Origin: CAXXFQ01 sp963674475
GTDB taxonomy: Bacteria > Planctomycetota > Planctomycetia > Pirellulales > Thermoguttaceae
Reading direction: 5' to 3'
Assembly (NCBI GenBank): GCA_963674475.2
Contig: CAXXFQ010000033.1
Coordinates: forward strand, 803,887 to 867,886
Length of the DNA stretch: 64,000 nt
Positions 26,081 through 36,169 of this stretch are shown here, piece after piece; the stretch's first letter is position 1, and each line of letters opens with the position of its first letter. The translations under genes and the position numbers were made by a program. The notes below the pieces were generated by a model. The model was given only the letters and a program-made list of their open reading frames with translations, ran no database searches and had not been told where the DNA came from.

Positions 26081-26883
26081 GTTTTCCGCCGCACGATCCA
26101 ATCCCCCAGCCCGGGCCAAATCTGGCTCAGGGCAAAGAGAATCTTCGCCTTGCCGGGAACGACCAATTCCGGCCGTCGTTTTTCGCAGGCGGTGAGAATC
26201 TTGCGAGCCAGCGTTTCCGGCGGGATCTTTTTCGTCTTCACCCCCGCCCCCGGTCGCAAGGCGCTTTCGGGGATGCCGTCACGGTTTTCGATGGGATACA
26301 GCCGCTCGTCGCTCCGCGCGATCGGCCCGGGGCAGACGAGCAGAATGTGCAGTCCTTCCGGCTCCAATTCCAGACGCAGTTGCTGTGAATAGGCGGCGAC
26401 GGCGAATTTCGAGACCGGATACGCGCCTACCCACCGAGCGGGCCGATTTCGCGGCCAGCGATCCCATGTTGACGATGTGCCCCCGGCGCTGGATCAAATG
26501 CTCCGCGGGCGGCACGGGTGCAGCGGACGGTGGCGAGGAAGTTGAGCGTCAAAAGGCTTTCGAAGTCTTCCGGGGTCGTGTCGAGGACCTTCCCCCGATC
26601 GGTCCGGCCGGCGCAGTTGACCAGCACATCCAGCCCGCCGAACCGGTCGAGCGCTTCGGCGAAGAGCGCATCGACGTCTTCTTGCCGCGTGACGTCCCCT
26701 GCCCTGCCCCACACATCGAGCCCCTCTTCGCGCATGGCGCGGACGGCCTCGTCGGTGATCTCCGGTTCCAATCCGACAAACGCCCAGTCTGGCGCCGGCG
26801 CGGCCGAATGTTTCCGCGATGACTCGTCCGATGCCGCTGGTTCCGCCGGTCACCAGGACCGTCTTTCCTTCCCAATAACTCAT
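26077..26883 (-). CDS. Short-chain dehydrogenase/reductase (SDR), broken by several frame shifts
   Basis: About 268 aa when corrected. Classical SDR motifs appear in order in different frames: GKTVLVTGGTSGIGRVIAET (cofactor loop), AGDVTRQEDVDALFAEALDR, GGLDVLVNCAGRTDRGK (NNAG-type), RRGHIVNMGSLAAKSA, then WVGAYPVSKFAVAAYSQ, which is the YxxxK active site, and LRLELEPEGLHILLVCPGPI. Shifts lie near 26790, 26515 and 26425. ATG at 26883 overlaps the trpD stop by ATGA, so the pair is translationally coupled. The stop codon is inside a palindromic repeat. Substrate unknown; the C-terminal PETLARKILTACEKRRPELV is typical of membrane-lipid or sterol-type SDRs, but this is weak. Confidence 0.8.
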
Positions 26884-27917
26884 GCGGAACCCTTCGCGGC
26901 GTTCGTTTTCTCAGACAACCGGGCGAGCAGATCGGCGGCCGCTCCGGAGGCGATGGCCTCCGCGGCAAGGTTCGCGGCGTCCAGAGGGTATTCGGCTCTT
27001 CCGGCCGTCCACAAAGCGGCGGCGGCGTTTGTCACTACGATATCCCTCGGCGGCCCCGGTGTGTTCGCGAGGATCGCTCGGATCTTCGCCGCGCTCTCCT
27101 CCGCGTTGTTCACGAGCAGTGCCGTGCGATCAATCGGTTCGAAGCCGAAATCGGCTGGTGTCCACTGGAATTCATAAGACTCGTCCGGCGTGACGATGGT
27201 AACGTTCGTCGGCGCGCTCAAGGAGACCTCGTCGAGCCGGTCCGTTCCATGCACGACAACCGCGCGGTGGATCCCCAGCAGACTCAGCGCCTCGGCCATG
27301 ACCCGGCCGGAGTGAATCGCGTCCTACTCCCAACAGGACCAGCGGTGCCTCCGCCGGGTTGGCCAACGGGCCCAGGATATTGAAAATGGTCGGATGCGAA
27401 AGCCGTTTGCGAACCGGGCCCACATGCCGCATCGCCTGGTGCATCAGCGGCGCGAAGCAGAAGCAGAGTCCCAACTCGTCGATACATGTCTCGACGCATG
27501 CGACGTCCGCCTCGATATTCACGCCCAGTTCCGCAAGCACGTCGGCCGAACCGGTCGTGCTCGTGAAAACGCCGGTTTCCATGCTTGGCGATCGGAACTC
27601 CCCGCGGGCAGCCGTGACGATGGAGGCGGCCGTGCTGATGTTGAAACGTCCCGGAGGCGTCCCCGCCGGTCCCGACGACGTCCATCACGTTCTTTCGAGA
27701 CGTCCGGATCGGCGTCATATGGCGTCGCATCGCGGCGGCGGGCTCCGGCGATTTCCTCGACCGTTTCCCCCTTTTGATGCAGGCCGACGAGGAGCCGTTC
27801 GATATCCTCCTCGGACCACCGACCTTGCATGATCTGGTCGATCGCCCCGGCCATGGCGTCCATGGAGAGGCTTTGGCCGGAATCGATTTGTTGGATGATG
27901 TCCATTGGTCCATTCAT
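26880..27917 (-). CDS. trpD: Anthranilate phosphoribosyltransferase, interrupted by frame shifts
   Basis: About 345 aa, normal for TrpD, which joins anthranilate to PRPP in tryptophan synthesis. Segments in order: GAIDQIMQGRWSEEDIERLL (N-terminal helices), NVMDVVGTGGDASGTF (PRPP loop, normally GTGGD), GVPIAKHGN, TGSADVLAELGVNI, FCFAPLMHQAMRHVGPVRK, TIFNILGPLANPA, ALLGIHRAVVVHGTDRLDE-type and LDEVSLSAPT. At least four single-base shifts (near 27750, 27655, 27590, 27310) split these over three frames. Start ATG 27917 (or 27905). No other trp genes are nearby. An essential biosynthetic enzyme with every motif kept points to sequencing error, not loss. Confidence 0.87.
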
Positions 27918-27963
27918 GGTTTTGATGTTGCAAAAATGTAGGGTGGGTGGTTCACGGCGGGTA

Positions 27964-28023
27964 CCACTGGCTGCTTGCCGGCCGGGATTCAATCGGGTGC
28001 CACTGGCTGCTTGCCAGCCAGTG
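27964..28023. repeat. REP-like hairpins, degenerate copy 3 and copy 4
   Basis: 28001-28023 is the CACTGGCTG-CTTGC-CAGCCAGTG hairpin. Immediately upstream, 27964-27985 begins with the same CCACTGGCTGCTTGCC but its right arm is GGCCGGG instead, so it is a broken copy. They lie between trpD and waaA, both on the minus strand. Confidence 0.65.
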
Positions 28024-28077
28024 CGTGCCGGGGTTCACTCACGCGTATTTGCGGTGTCGGTATTCATCGTGAACGTC

Positions 28078-28141
28078 GGAAGAAACGCCTTGCAGATACC
28101 TACAAACAGGAAGAAACGCCTTACGGCCGTCACTACAAACA
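28078..28141. repeat. Short tandem direct repeat, two units
   Basis: Two adjacent units of 31 and 33 bp begin GGAAGAAACGCCTT and end TACAAACA, with diverged middles (GCAGATACC / ACGGCCGTCAC). Located in the 250-bp gap downstream of waaA's 3' end and upstream of trpD. No function evident. Confidence 0.5.
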
Positions 28142-28170
28142 AGGTGTACCACGCAAAACGCCGCCCAATT

Positions 28171-29442
28171 CTAACACACGAGACCGTTCAATAACTCCAC
28201 CGTCCGCGCGAGCGCCCCGCTCTGCTCCCGGACGAGCTGTTGTGCCCGATGACCCAGTTCGTCCGCAAACGCCGGTTCCTCCAAACACCGCTGCACGAAC
28301 TGTTCCAACTCTGCTGCGTCCGCGACCACGATGGCCGCGTCGTGCCGCAGCATCGTGTCGACAATATCACGGAAATTCCGCGTGTTGGGGCCGAAGGAGA
28401 CCGCGGCGCCGTAGGCGGCCGGCTCGATCATGTTTTGTCCGTTACGTTTGCCGAAGCTCCCCCCCACGAACGCCACCCGTGCCGTCCCCCACCAGGCCCC
28501 CAACTCGCCGACCGTATCGACGAGAAGAATTCGCTCGGCCGGTTTCGTTTCCGAAAGGCCGCTCCGCCGCGACCAGGCGAACGGGGATTCTTCCAGCAGC
28601 CTTGCGACGGCGTCGAACCGCTCCGGATGCCGCGGAACGAGGATCAGCCGCAAGTCGGGATGCGCCTCGTGGAGGTTCGCGTAGGCAGCCAGCGCGGCCG
28701 ATTCCTCCCCCTCCTGCGTACTTCCGGCCAGGAAGACGGTGTCGTTCTCGCCGATCCCCGCCAGTCTTCGCAAGTCGCGCGTCGCCGGGTTCTCCCGGTC
28801 CGTCACCGCGCCGTCGAATTTCATCGATCCGGTCATGACGACGCGCTCCGGCGGCCCTCCCAGATACCTGAAACGCTCCGCGTACGTCTCGTCCTGGACC
28901 GCGATCAGCCGAACCTTTCGGAGAAGCCAGGCGGCAAGGAAACGAATTCGCTTATATCCGCGAAAACTGCCGGGACTCAACCGCCCGTTTACGATACAAA
29001 CTTCGGCGCCGGCCCGGCCGGACAACGTGATCAGATTCGGCCAGAGTTCCAATTCGGCGAGGACCAACAGATCGGGGCGAATTCGCCTGAGTGCCGTGCG
29101 GACCGCCCAGGAGAAATCCAAAGGGCAGTAGAAGACCGGGGAGTCGGGAAACCGTTTCTTCGCCAGGGCCATCCCGGTCTGTGTGGTTGTGGAGATCGCG
29201 CAATCCCAATCGGGCCGCTGCTTTCGGAACTCTTGCACCAGGTGCGGCAGAAGAGTCACTTCGCCCACACTGACGGCGTGGAACCAGGCACATTTCCGGT
29301 CGGATTTGCGCATCGGCACGCGGCCGAAGAACTTCTCGGCGAATCCTTCGCGGTATTTGCCTTTGCGAAAGGACGTCCAGAGCAGCCATGGGGTGGCGGC
29401 CAGGAGGAGCAGTAGATAGACAAAATTCAACAAAAACGGCAT
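28171..29442 (-). CDS. waaA: 3-deoxy-D-manno-octulosonic-acid (Kdo) transferase
   Basis: 423 aa from MPFLLNFVYLLLLLAATPW at 29442. WaaA adds Kdo to lipid A precursor at the inner membrane. N-terminal membrane anchor, then WFHAVSVGEVTLLPHLV (conserved acceptor-site glutamate in SVGE), ISTTTQTGMALAKK, YCPLDFSWAVRTALRRIRPD, LAELELWPNLI and VNGRLSP. C-terminal GT-B half: FLAGSTQEGEE, LRLILVPRHPERFD, LLVDTVGELGAWWG, VAFVGGSFGKRNGQNMIEPA. A complete frame with no shifts. Together with the LptF/LptG-like permease and the O-antigen ligase-like gene it supports LPS-containing outer membrane. Confidence 0.95.
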   Translation of the reverse strand: MPFLLNFVYLLLLLAATPWLLWTSFRKGKYREGFAEKFFGRVPMRKSDRKCAWFHAVSVGEVTLLPHLVQEFRKQRPDWDCAISTTTQTGMALAKKRFPDSPVFYCPLDFSWAVRTALRRIRPDLLVLAELELWPNLITLSGRAGAEVCIVNGRLSPGSFRGYKRIRFLAAWLLRKVRLIAVQDETYAERFRYLGGPPERVVMTGSMKFDGAVTDRENPATRDLRRLAGIGENDTVFLAGSTQEGEESAALAAYANLHEAHPDLRLILVPRHPERFDAVARLLEESPFAWSRRSGLSETKPAERILLVDTVGELGAWWGTARVAFVGGSFGKRNGQNMIEPAAYGAAVSFGPNTRNFRDIVDTMLRHDAAIVVADAAELEQFVQRCLEEPAFADELGHRAQQLVREQSGALARTVELLNGLVC

Positions 29443-29537
29443 TTCGCGACGAAGGGGAACGGCTCGATGGAGACGCAAAACGGCATCAACATACCGCAAT
29501 CTCCCAATCAAGACAACGCGGATCGGCCGTTTAGCGG

Positions 29538-29614
29538 CCTGTTGAAAAAGCCAATTGCGGTCGATTACGCCCTCGTTTCAAACCGCCAACGCCTGTTTTT
29601 CAACGGACTCTTAG
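29538..29614. repeat. Imperfect inverted repeat upstream of the glycosidase gene
   Basis: CCTGTTGAAAAAG at the left end and CTGTTTTTCAACGGACTC at the right end can pair around a central region of about 45 nt. This CAACGG/TTGAAAAACAG text looks like another dispersed planctomycete intergenic repeat. It lies between waaA (minus) and the glycosidase gene (plus). Confidence 0.45.
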
Positions 29615-29700
29615 GCTCCTTGACAACCGGATGCGAATCCCGTCTAATCGGGTTGGCTTGGCCCCCCGATGCATTACCCCCCTTCCTGAAGGCTACCTCC

Positions 29701-32138
29701 ATGAGCAAAACAGTCCCTTTTGGGTTACTCGTCGCGTTGTCGCTTGTCTCTGCCGTCTCGACGGCTAGTGCGGCTCCGATCCCAATTAATCGTACCCAGT
29801 TCTTCATTTCGCCCGAGACGCCTTCCGAACTGAAATGGCGAGTCGACGAGGCCGAAGCGGCCAAAGTGAAAGAGATTCGAATTGTCGATTACTGGGCCGG
29901 CGAACGGGCTCGGGTCCCGGTTGCGGTGAAAGAGGGACTTGCGACCGTCTCCATTTCCCTTCCGGCCGGATACTACGAACTCGAATTCGTCGGCACGGAT
30001 GCCAGATTTGGGTTGGTGGTCCAGCCGGCGGCGAAGGAACCCTACGATCCGTTTTTTTCAATCGACTCGGCCCTCTCCTGGCTGGTGGACGGGGACGACC
30101 TTCGACGCGACCTGATCCGTATTCTGAAACGTTCCGGAATTCCGATGAGTCGCGAACGGTTGCGGATGCGTAGCGTGAGTCCCCGGTGAGGGGAAATACG
30201 ATTGGCAGGCGGACAAGAACTACGAGACGCTGCGCAAGGACTACCAGTCGGCCGGTGTGGAGGTTCTGGAATTGTTTCACGATGCGCCCGAATGGCCGGG
30301 CCGGATCGAACGGTGTTACCCCCGATGATTTGGCGAAGCTCGTGCCGGCGCTGGGCGCATTCTCGCGGCGTTGGAGCCCGACGTGGGGTGCGCTCGAAGT
30401 ATGGAACGAACCGGACATCTTCTTCGGCGCGAATCTGCCGGCGGATCAGTATATTGCGACGATCAAGGCGTCGGCCTTTGCACTCCGCGAGGCGGGCTTC
30501 AAGCGGCCCATTCTCGGCGGATCGTACGCCATGTCCAATCAGGACTACTTGAATTGCTCGGCGGAAAACGGAATGCTCGACGTCGTCGAGGTGGTCAGCT
30601 TCCATACGTACGCCAAGGCAAAGGACATGGAGCGGCTCGTTACCCTCTATCGCGATTGGCTGAAGCGGTACGACCACCCGGCGAAACCGCTGTGGATCAC
30701 CGAATGCGGCCGCCCCTGGCCGGAAGGAAAGGGACGCCCCGACATGGGGCCCGACGCGAACAGTGCCCTGGACGTCACCATGAAGGCGATTGAGGCCCGA
30801 TCTTGTGGGATCGAGCGGTATTTCCCGTTCGTTTACCCCTACTACGAGGAACGGGAGAACAACTTCGCCATGATGGGGAGAGGATTTACCCCCTTGCGGT
30901 CGATGGCGGCGTATGTCTTTGCCGTGCGGCATCTTTCCGACCGGGATTATGCGGGCGACTGCCGCGTTGACGACGAGGCGATTGCCCGGGCGCGCGTGTT
31001 TCACGGCGAAAAAGACGCCGTGGTCGTGCTGTACCGCGATCAGTGCGGTGGCGAGAATTCGGTGAAGCCCCCCTGCCCTGTCGTCGCGGCCCACGGTATT
31101 GACGGCCGAGCCCTGGAACCGGACGCCGAGGGACGGTTCCCGCTCCGTGACGGGATCTTGTATCTGACCGTGAAGCCAGAGGAAATTGCGAAGCATCTTA
31201 TTGCCGACACCCCGGCGATGGCGCTTTGGAAGACGGCGAATGCGGAAACGCCTTCCGAAGTGAACGCTCCGTCTCCCATCGTGCTGCGTTACCAATACGG
31301 TGAGAAGACGGCATTCGGTGCGAGGGGCTACCACGTGAAGCCGGACGTGACGCCGACAGTCCCCTTTACTGTCCGCGTGTTCAATCTGGGGAATTCCGCC
31401 CGGTCCGTCGAATTGACACCCGCTTGTTCAAATGAACTTGGCGCGTTTGACCCGCCGGGCTCGAAAACGGTCGATATTCCGGCCGCCGGCCACGCGGATG
31501 TGACCTGGACGGCGAATGTTTCCCATGCGTTCGATAAAGAGGACCGGGTCGCTGCGGTGGTGACCGCGAAGGGGGCCGATTGTGGGAAGATTCTCCCCTT
31601 AAGCGTCGATTTTCACGGCGACGTTCCATTGAAAACGGTTCTGGCCCGGTATGCGAAGCAATATCGTCTCCCCGCTGACGACCGCGTGAAGTGGCGGTTC
31701 TGCTCCTCCAAGGGGACAACCAATCAAATGGAGCCGACGGAGGACGGCCATTGGCGGCTCGTGACCGATTTCGGCGGACGCGGCGGGTGGACGTTCCCGA
31801 ACACGCCGATGCCGGAGGAGTTCGACGGCGCGCCGTACGATACGCTGGTCGTCCGCATTCGATGTCTCCAGAAGACGAACGTCCGGCTTTTCCTGTGGGA
31901 AGAACGAGACAAGGTCGGCTACATCTCCCAGTCCGGCATCCTCCCCTCGGACGGAGAGTGGCACACGGCGGTCATCCCCTATTCCACCTTCGGAATCAGC
32001 GGATCGCACCAGCCCGACCCGAACGGCAAGCTCGATCCGGAGAAGGTCCAGGCGCTGACGGTCGGCATGACGTCACCTCATTCGAAATGCACGATGGAGG
32101 TGTCGGACGTGGTCTTTGTGGGGGGGAAACGAGAGTAA
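29701..32138 (+). CDS. Secreted clan GH-A glycoside hydrolase-like protein (frame-shifted)
   Basis: About 812 aa after correction. Signal peptide MSKTVPFGLLVALSLVSAVSTASA. A small beta domain follows, then the TIM barrel: DPFFSIDSALSWL, KYDWQADKNYETLRKDYQSA, VEVLELFHDAPEW, then ALEVWNEPDIFFG (acid/base glutamate of N-E-P), SFHTYAKAKDMERL, LWITECGRPWPEG (nucleophile glutamate) and YFPFVYPYYEERE. The C-terminal third is beta-rich with a carbohydrate-binding-like end (DTLVVRIRCLQKTNVRLFLWE). Frame changes at about 30170 and 30310 disrupt the early barrel only. It meets the next gene end to end with a 1-bp gap. Family resembles GH39/GH5-like xylosidases, but the exact family is not certain. Confidence 0.72.
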
Positions 32139-32139
32139 G

Positions 32140-34252
32140 TCATTCCCACGTCAACTCCGCGATATCGACGTTTTTCGACCCGCCGGGCACGTCCTCCATA
32201 TGGATTCGCAGCCGTTTGGTCTCGACTGGCGGAAACGTTAGCTTGATCCGATAATCGTCGTTTGAAAACGGTGAGCCTTCGACCGGTTTCCACGTCCCGG
32301 CGTGAGTCGTACTTGACGACCAGTTTCCGCGGCGCCAAATGCGATCCGTGGTAGTCACGCGAGAGAATCGCCAGTCGGTCAATTGTGGTCGGTTCGTCGA
32401 AAGCGAGCGTGACCGTGCATCCGGGGCCGCCGGGGCGGCAACACCCGCGAGCGGAGATGTAGTGCGTGTTCGGATCGCCGTCGATCGCCTTCTCGACGGC
32501 GTATTGCGGTTTCGCGTCAATCGGCCCGACCGAGGCGGTGATTTCAGGCGTCACGGCGTGTCTGAACGTGACGTTGCCGAATTCCGCCGCCAGACGTTCC
32601 GCTGCCTCGCGATCCAGTTTTCGACGGTATTCCTTGAGCGCTTGCGGATTCCGGCAGGCGATGAACAACTCGCGCAGGCGCGGATAGCGGCAACCCTCGT
32701 CCGTTTCGTAGAAGGCCATTCCGTCGACTCCCATCTCGTACAGGGCGTCGGTGGCTTCGGCGATTTTGGCGATATCGGGCGTGTGATACATCGCGCCGGG
32801 CCAGACGCCGCTGGTGTGGTGTTCCGGACCGGCCATCGCGGCGCCGTGAACGTTCATGCAACCGAGGACTTTTACGCCGGTCCCCTGAACGAGATCGAGG
32901 TACTCTTCCGCGACGTCGCGGCTGTCTTTCTCTCCCAGCACGATCCGGTCGATGAGTGCTTCCTTGATGAATACGTCGATCTCCGCGCCTTGTTCCAAGG
33001 TCTTCGCGATGGGAACGGCATAGACGCGGATGGTGACGGTGACGTCCTCGCGGCCCATGTCTTTCAACGTCTTCTTCAGGTCGCGGAGGACCGTCGTGAA
33101 AAACCCGGCACGGTGCCGCAGCCAGTTTTGCCAGAGTTCGTTATCTTCTTCCAGCGTCTTCGGGTCGACACCGTATTTCTTCTGGAAGCTCTCGACCAGC
33201 GGATCGCCCCATTGGGTCATCGGCATATAGCGGCGGCAGTCGAGGAAGAGATGGTCGCAACCGAGTTCGACCATTTCCCGCAAAATCGCCACGCGTTCGG
33301 CGCGGACTTCCGGGTAGCCGTAGCACATGCGGTGGTTGTCGACCGAGCCGTTCTTGCGCTTCGCGTGCATGTGGGGATTGTCCAAGACGAACCGGCTCGT
33401 CAGGGCGTTTTCGTAGCTGCCGTGATAGTGGCAATTCATCGAGAGGCGTCCCGAAAGCTTGATCCCCCGGGCTTTCGCCGCGGCGATCGCCTTGCCGAGC
33501 GGCCGTTGCTCTCGGCCACATTTCGCCAGAAGGCCGGTTCGCGGCCGCTTTGTTTCCGGCTTGTGCGGGGTTCCGATCTTGGTTTCGTACGTCAAGACGC
33601 TCCGCCCGCAACAGAACACGAGTTCGGTCAGGCCATAGAGTTCGTGTGATTTGACGATCGCCTCGGAGGTAACGTCACCCTGCCGCTGGCCGTAGAAATA
33701 GTAGTCGTGGAATGTGCAACTCAATCCGAGCGTTTCCTTCGTCGCCGGCGGAAGTTCGGGGATCGACTTGCGTGGAACGAGTTTTACGTGGGTAATGTAT
33801 GCGCAGACCGCATTCGCCTGGCGAAAGACGAGTTTCCGTCCGGTGCAGTCCATGGTCTGATAGAGCGTCTCATGGTAGGCGGGGTATTTCCCATCGCACC
33901 AGCCCTTGACAAAGTGGAAGTACGGCTCGTTGTCGGCACGAACGTGGACGCCGCTGGTGAGGGAGTTCGGCATATAAACGCCGACGTAGACGTCGTAGAT
34001 TCCCTCGACGTTCAAGGGGAACTCGATATCCGGTGCGACGACCGAATGGTCGGCTTCCAGTCGCCAACCGGAGGGGGATTTGGGATCGTCAACCTTTCTC
34101 CATGCGGTTTGGGACGGCTGGACCGAAAGGGCCGTTTGGGGGAAGAAAACGGCGGCGTCGTTGAGAACGACGGTGTCGCGCGCAGCGGCGAGGTTTGCGA
34201 GCGAGGCGAGGAGAGTGGAGACGATCAGGAAGAAGGATGCGGTGCGGGGCAT
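32140..34252 (-). CDS. Secreted glycosyl-hydrolase-like TIM-barrel protein with C-terminal F5/8 type C domain
   Basis: About 703 aa. Signal peptide (ends NLAAA). N-terminal beta domain (IYDVYVGVYMPN, YFHFVKGWCDGKYPAYHET), then a barrel: RGIKLSGRLSMNCHYHGSYE, CYGYPEVRAERVAILREM, DHLFLDCRRYMPMTQWGDP, DMGREDVTVTIRVYAVPI, AEEYLDLVQGTGVKVLG, GVDGMAFYETDEGCRYPRL. This resembles the GHL10-like hydrolase group. C-terminal part (YAVEKAIDGDPNTHYISARG .. VTLAFDEPTTIDRLAILSRD .. PRKLVVKYD) is a discoidin/F5/8C carbohydrate-binding module. A one-base shift at about 32305 changes the frame; the true end, RLRIHMEDVPGGSKNVDIAE, stops at 32140. Substrate unknown. Confidence 0.72.
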
Positions 34253-34373
34253 ATCTTGGTGGGATTCGGAGGAGTTAGTGTGCGGTAGGTGCGGGGAGAT
34301 TGATTAGGTGGCCTGGAACCGAATTTATCGGTCCTTCGAGGCAGGTGTAGGGACGGGATCCGGCCGAGTGTTG

Positions 34374-34396
34374 CACTGGCTGGCAAGCAGCCAGTG
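34374..34396. repeat. REP-like hairpin, copy 5
   Basis: CACTGGCTG-GCAAG-CAGCCAGTG, the same 9-bp stem as the copies near 15855, 18646 and 28001. It lies between the minus-strand glycosyl-hydrolase-like gene (starting 34252) and the dockerin gene ending at 34461. Confidence 0.7.
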
Positions 34397-34460
34397 GCAC
34401 CCAGGGGAAATGTGCCGCGGGTGAGACACCCGCGGCGCAAATGTAAGCGGGACGTCTGCG

Positions 34461-36044
34461 CTAGCGACGCCGTAGCACGGCCAGGCCGATTCCGAGGAGC
34501 AGCAGCACGATCGCGCCAGGTTCCGGAACGGCGCTCGGGGCCGTATTGCCCCAATTAGCGCGGACGATATCCAGGTCTGCGCTGCCGACGGTTCCGTCGC
34601 CGCTGGGGTCGCCGTTTTCGGCACCGGTAACGCTTTGGCCCCAATTTCCGCGGACGATATCCAGGTCGGCGCTACCGACCAGGCCGTCGCCGTTGAGATC
34701 GCCTTCGAACGGCGCGGGGCCGCCTCCGGCCGTACTGACGGTTATGCCGTAGAGGCAGCTTCGCTGACGCCAGTTGTCCGGCTCTTCGCCGGCGGTCATG
34801 CTTCCCCAGTCGTCAAGTGTAATGGTGGCCAGGGTTTTCGTGGCGAATTCGGCGGGGAGTTCGATCATCTGCATGTCGAGACGGCGGCCCGTTCCCTCTT
34901 CGGTCCATGCGTTCACCGCATATCGTATATCGAGCGTCGTCGTAAACCCGGGATAGCTGTAATCGCGGATGTCTTGGTTCCCGGCAAGCTCTTTTTCGTA
35001 GGTCGTTCCGTCGGTCGCCTCGAAGGTGAGCTTCACGACCGGGTCTCCCGAGGTCTTGCCAACGTAGGTGTTGATCAGCGTGTAGACGTCGGTGACGCCG
35101 TACTCGTTCACGTCGACGATAATGGTGTTCGTCGCGTGGTCGGCGACCGCGGCGCCCGTTGCATCGTAGCGGGAATCCCACAGGTTATTCCCTTCCGTCG
35201 GAACCGAAAATGGAACGCCGTAGTATTCCAGTTCGCCGGCCGGGAAGTTGGCGTAGGCCGGATGGGACGCCTGCCGGTTGCTGTTGAGCTGGTCGACCGG
35301 GAGCGTCACGGTTGTGAAATCCCCTTCGATCACCGGTGCCGGCGTATAAGGAACGACTGTCGTACCCGTGGCGTCGGGATACGTCCCGGTCGGAACCTGG
35401 CCGTCGGCGCCCCAGCCGACATAGGCCCAGTCCGCCACGCCAGCGCTCTGTTTTCCCTGGTCGCTGAAGCGAATTCCTTGATAGGGGTTTAGGGAAACCG
35501 TGTCCTTGAGAACCGGGAAGCTGCCGAAAGAAACGCCGTCCACCAGCAGTTCCGCGCTCTGCGACGCCGGGTCGATGTTCATCTGAAAATTGTGCCACTG
35601 CGTCATGTCCAGTTCGTACCAGAGCATGTCAACGGCCGGCCAGCCCGCCCCGATACCGTCCGTGCGCATCCGGACGACGTACAGGTCCGACTTGTCGGCA
35701 ACCGCGGGCGAAGGAGCGTACGCGGCGAACGAGGTCGTCCAATCGACGAAAGGCGACGCGTCTTCCACGCGGCATCGCCACGCGACGCTGGTCGCGGATT
35801 CGAAGCCGGCCCCGGCGTCAATTGCCGTCTGCCCGAGCAGTGCGTAGGTGTGATAATCGGCCGGATTGCCGATCTCCACGCGGACGAATCCGTCTTGTGT
35901 GACGGTGGCATTTGCGGGGTCCCCGGTGAGCCCCCATGCCGGAGTGTCCTGATCTGGGAATGTCGGGGTTTCCCAGTATCCGGCGTTTGCCGTCGTCGCG
36001 GCGACGCAGATCGCGGCGAGGCCGAGGATGACTGATTTCTTCAT
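34461..36044 (-). CDS. Secreted protein with dockerin-type repeats and PEP-CTERM anchor
   Basis: 527 aa; AAAGGAGAATTCACC precedes the ATG at 36044. Signal peptide to NAG. The N-terminal 250 residues form a beta-rich, LamG-like domain (WHNFQMNIDPASQSAELLVD, VSFGSFPVLKD). A second beta domain follows (FTTVTLPVDQ .. LDDWGSMTAGEEPDNW), resembling DUF4465. Then two dockerin-like calcium loops GDLNGDGLVGSADLDIVRGNWG and GDPSGDGTVGSADLDIVRAN. The tail VPEPGAIVLLLLGIGLAVL plus RRR is PEP-CTERM. No enzyme motif is seen; it is likely a surface-anchored structural or binding protein. No cohesin partner is encoded in the window. Confidence 0.83.
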   Translation of the reverse strand: MKKSVILGLAAICVAATTANAGYWETPTFPDQDTPAWGLTGDPANATVTQDGFVRVEIGNPADYHTYALLGQTAIDAGAGFESATSVAWRCRVEDASPFVDWTTSFAAYAPSPAVADKSDLYVVRMRTDGIGAGWPAVDMLWYELDMTQWHNFQMNIDPASQSAELLVDGVSFGSFPVLKDTVSLNPYQGIRFSDQGKQSAGVADWAYVGWGADGQVPTGTYPDATGTTVVPYTPAPVIEGDFTTVTLPVDQLNSNRQASHPAYANFPAGELEYYGVPFSVPTEGNNLWDSRYDATGAAVADHATNTIIVDVNEYGVTDVYTLINTYVGKTSGDPVVKLTFEATDGTTYEKELAGNQDIRDYSYPGFTTTLDIRYAVNAWTEEGTGRRLDMQMIELPAEFATKTLATITLDDWGSMTAGEEPDNWRQRSCLYGITVSTAGGGPAPFEGDLNGDGLVGSADLDIVRGNWGQSVTGAENGDPSGDGTVGSADLDIVRANWGNTAPSAVPEPGAIVLLLLGIGLAVLRRR

Positions 36045-36169
36045 GGTGAATTCTCCTTTCGTGAAAAAACGGCTCGAAAATAGCCAACTGCAAAAACTGA
36101 CTTCGTGGGACGGGACCGCGTGTTTCCGTCGAGGCGACGGCGAACATCCGACGCGTTCCCGTTGTGGGG

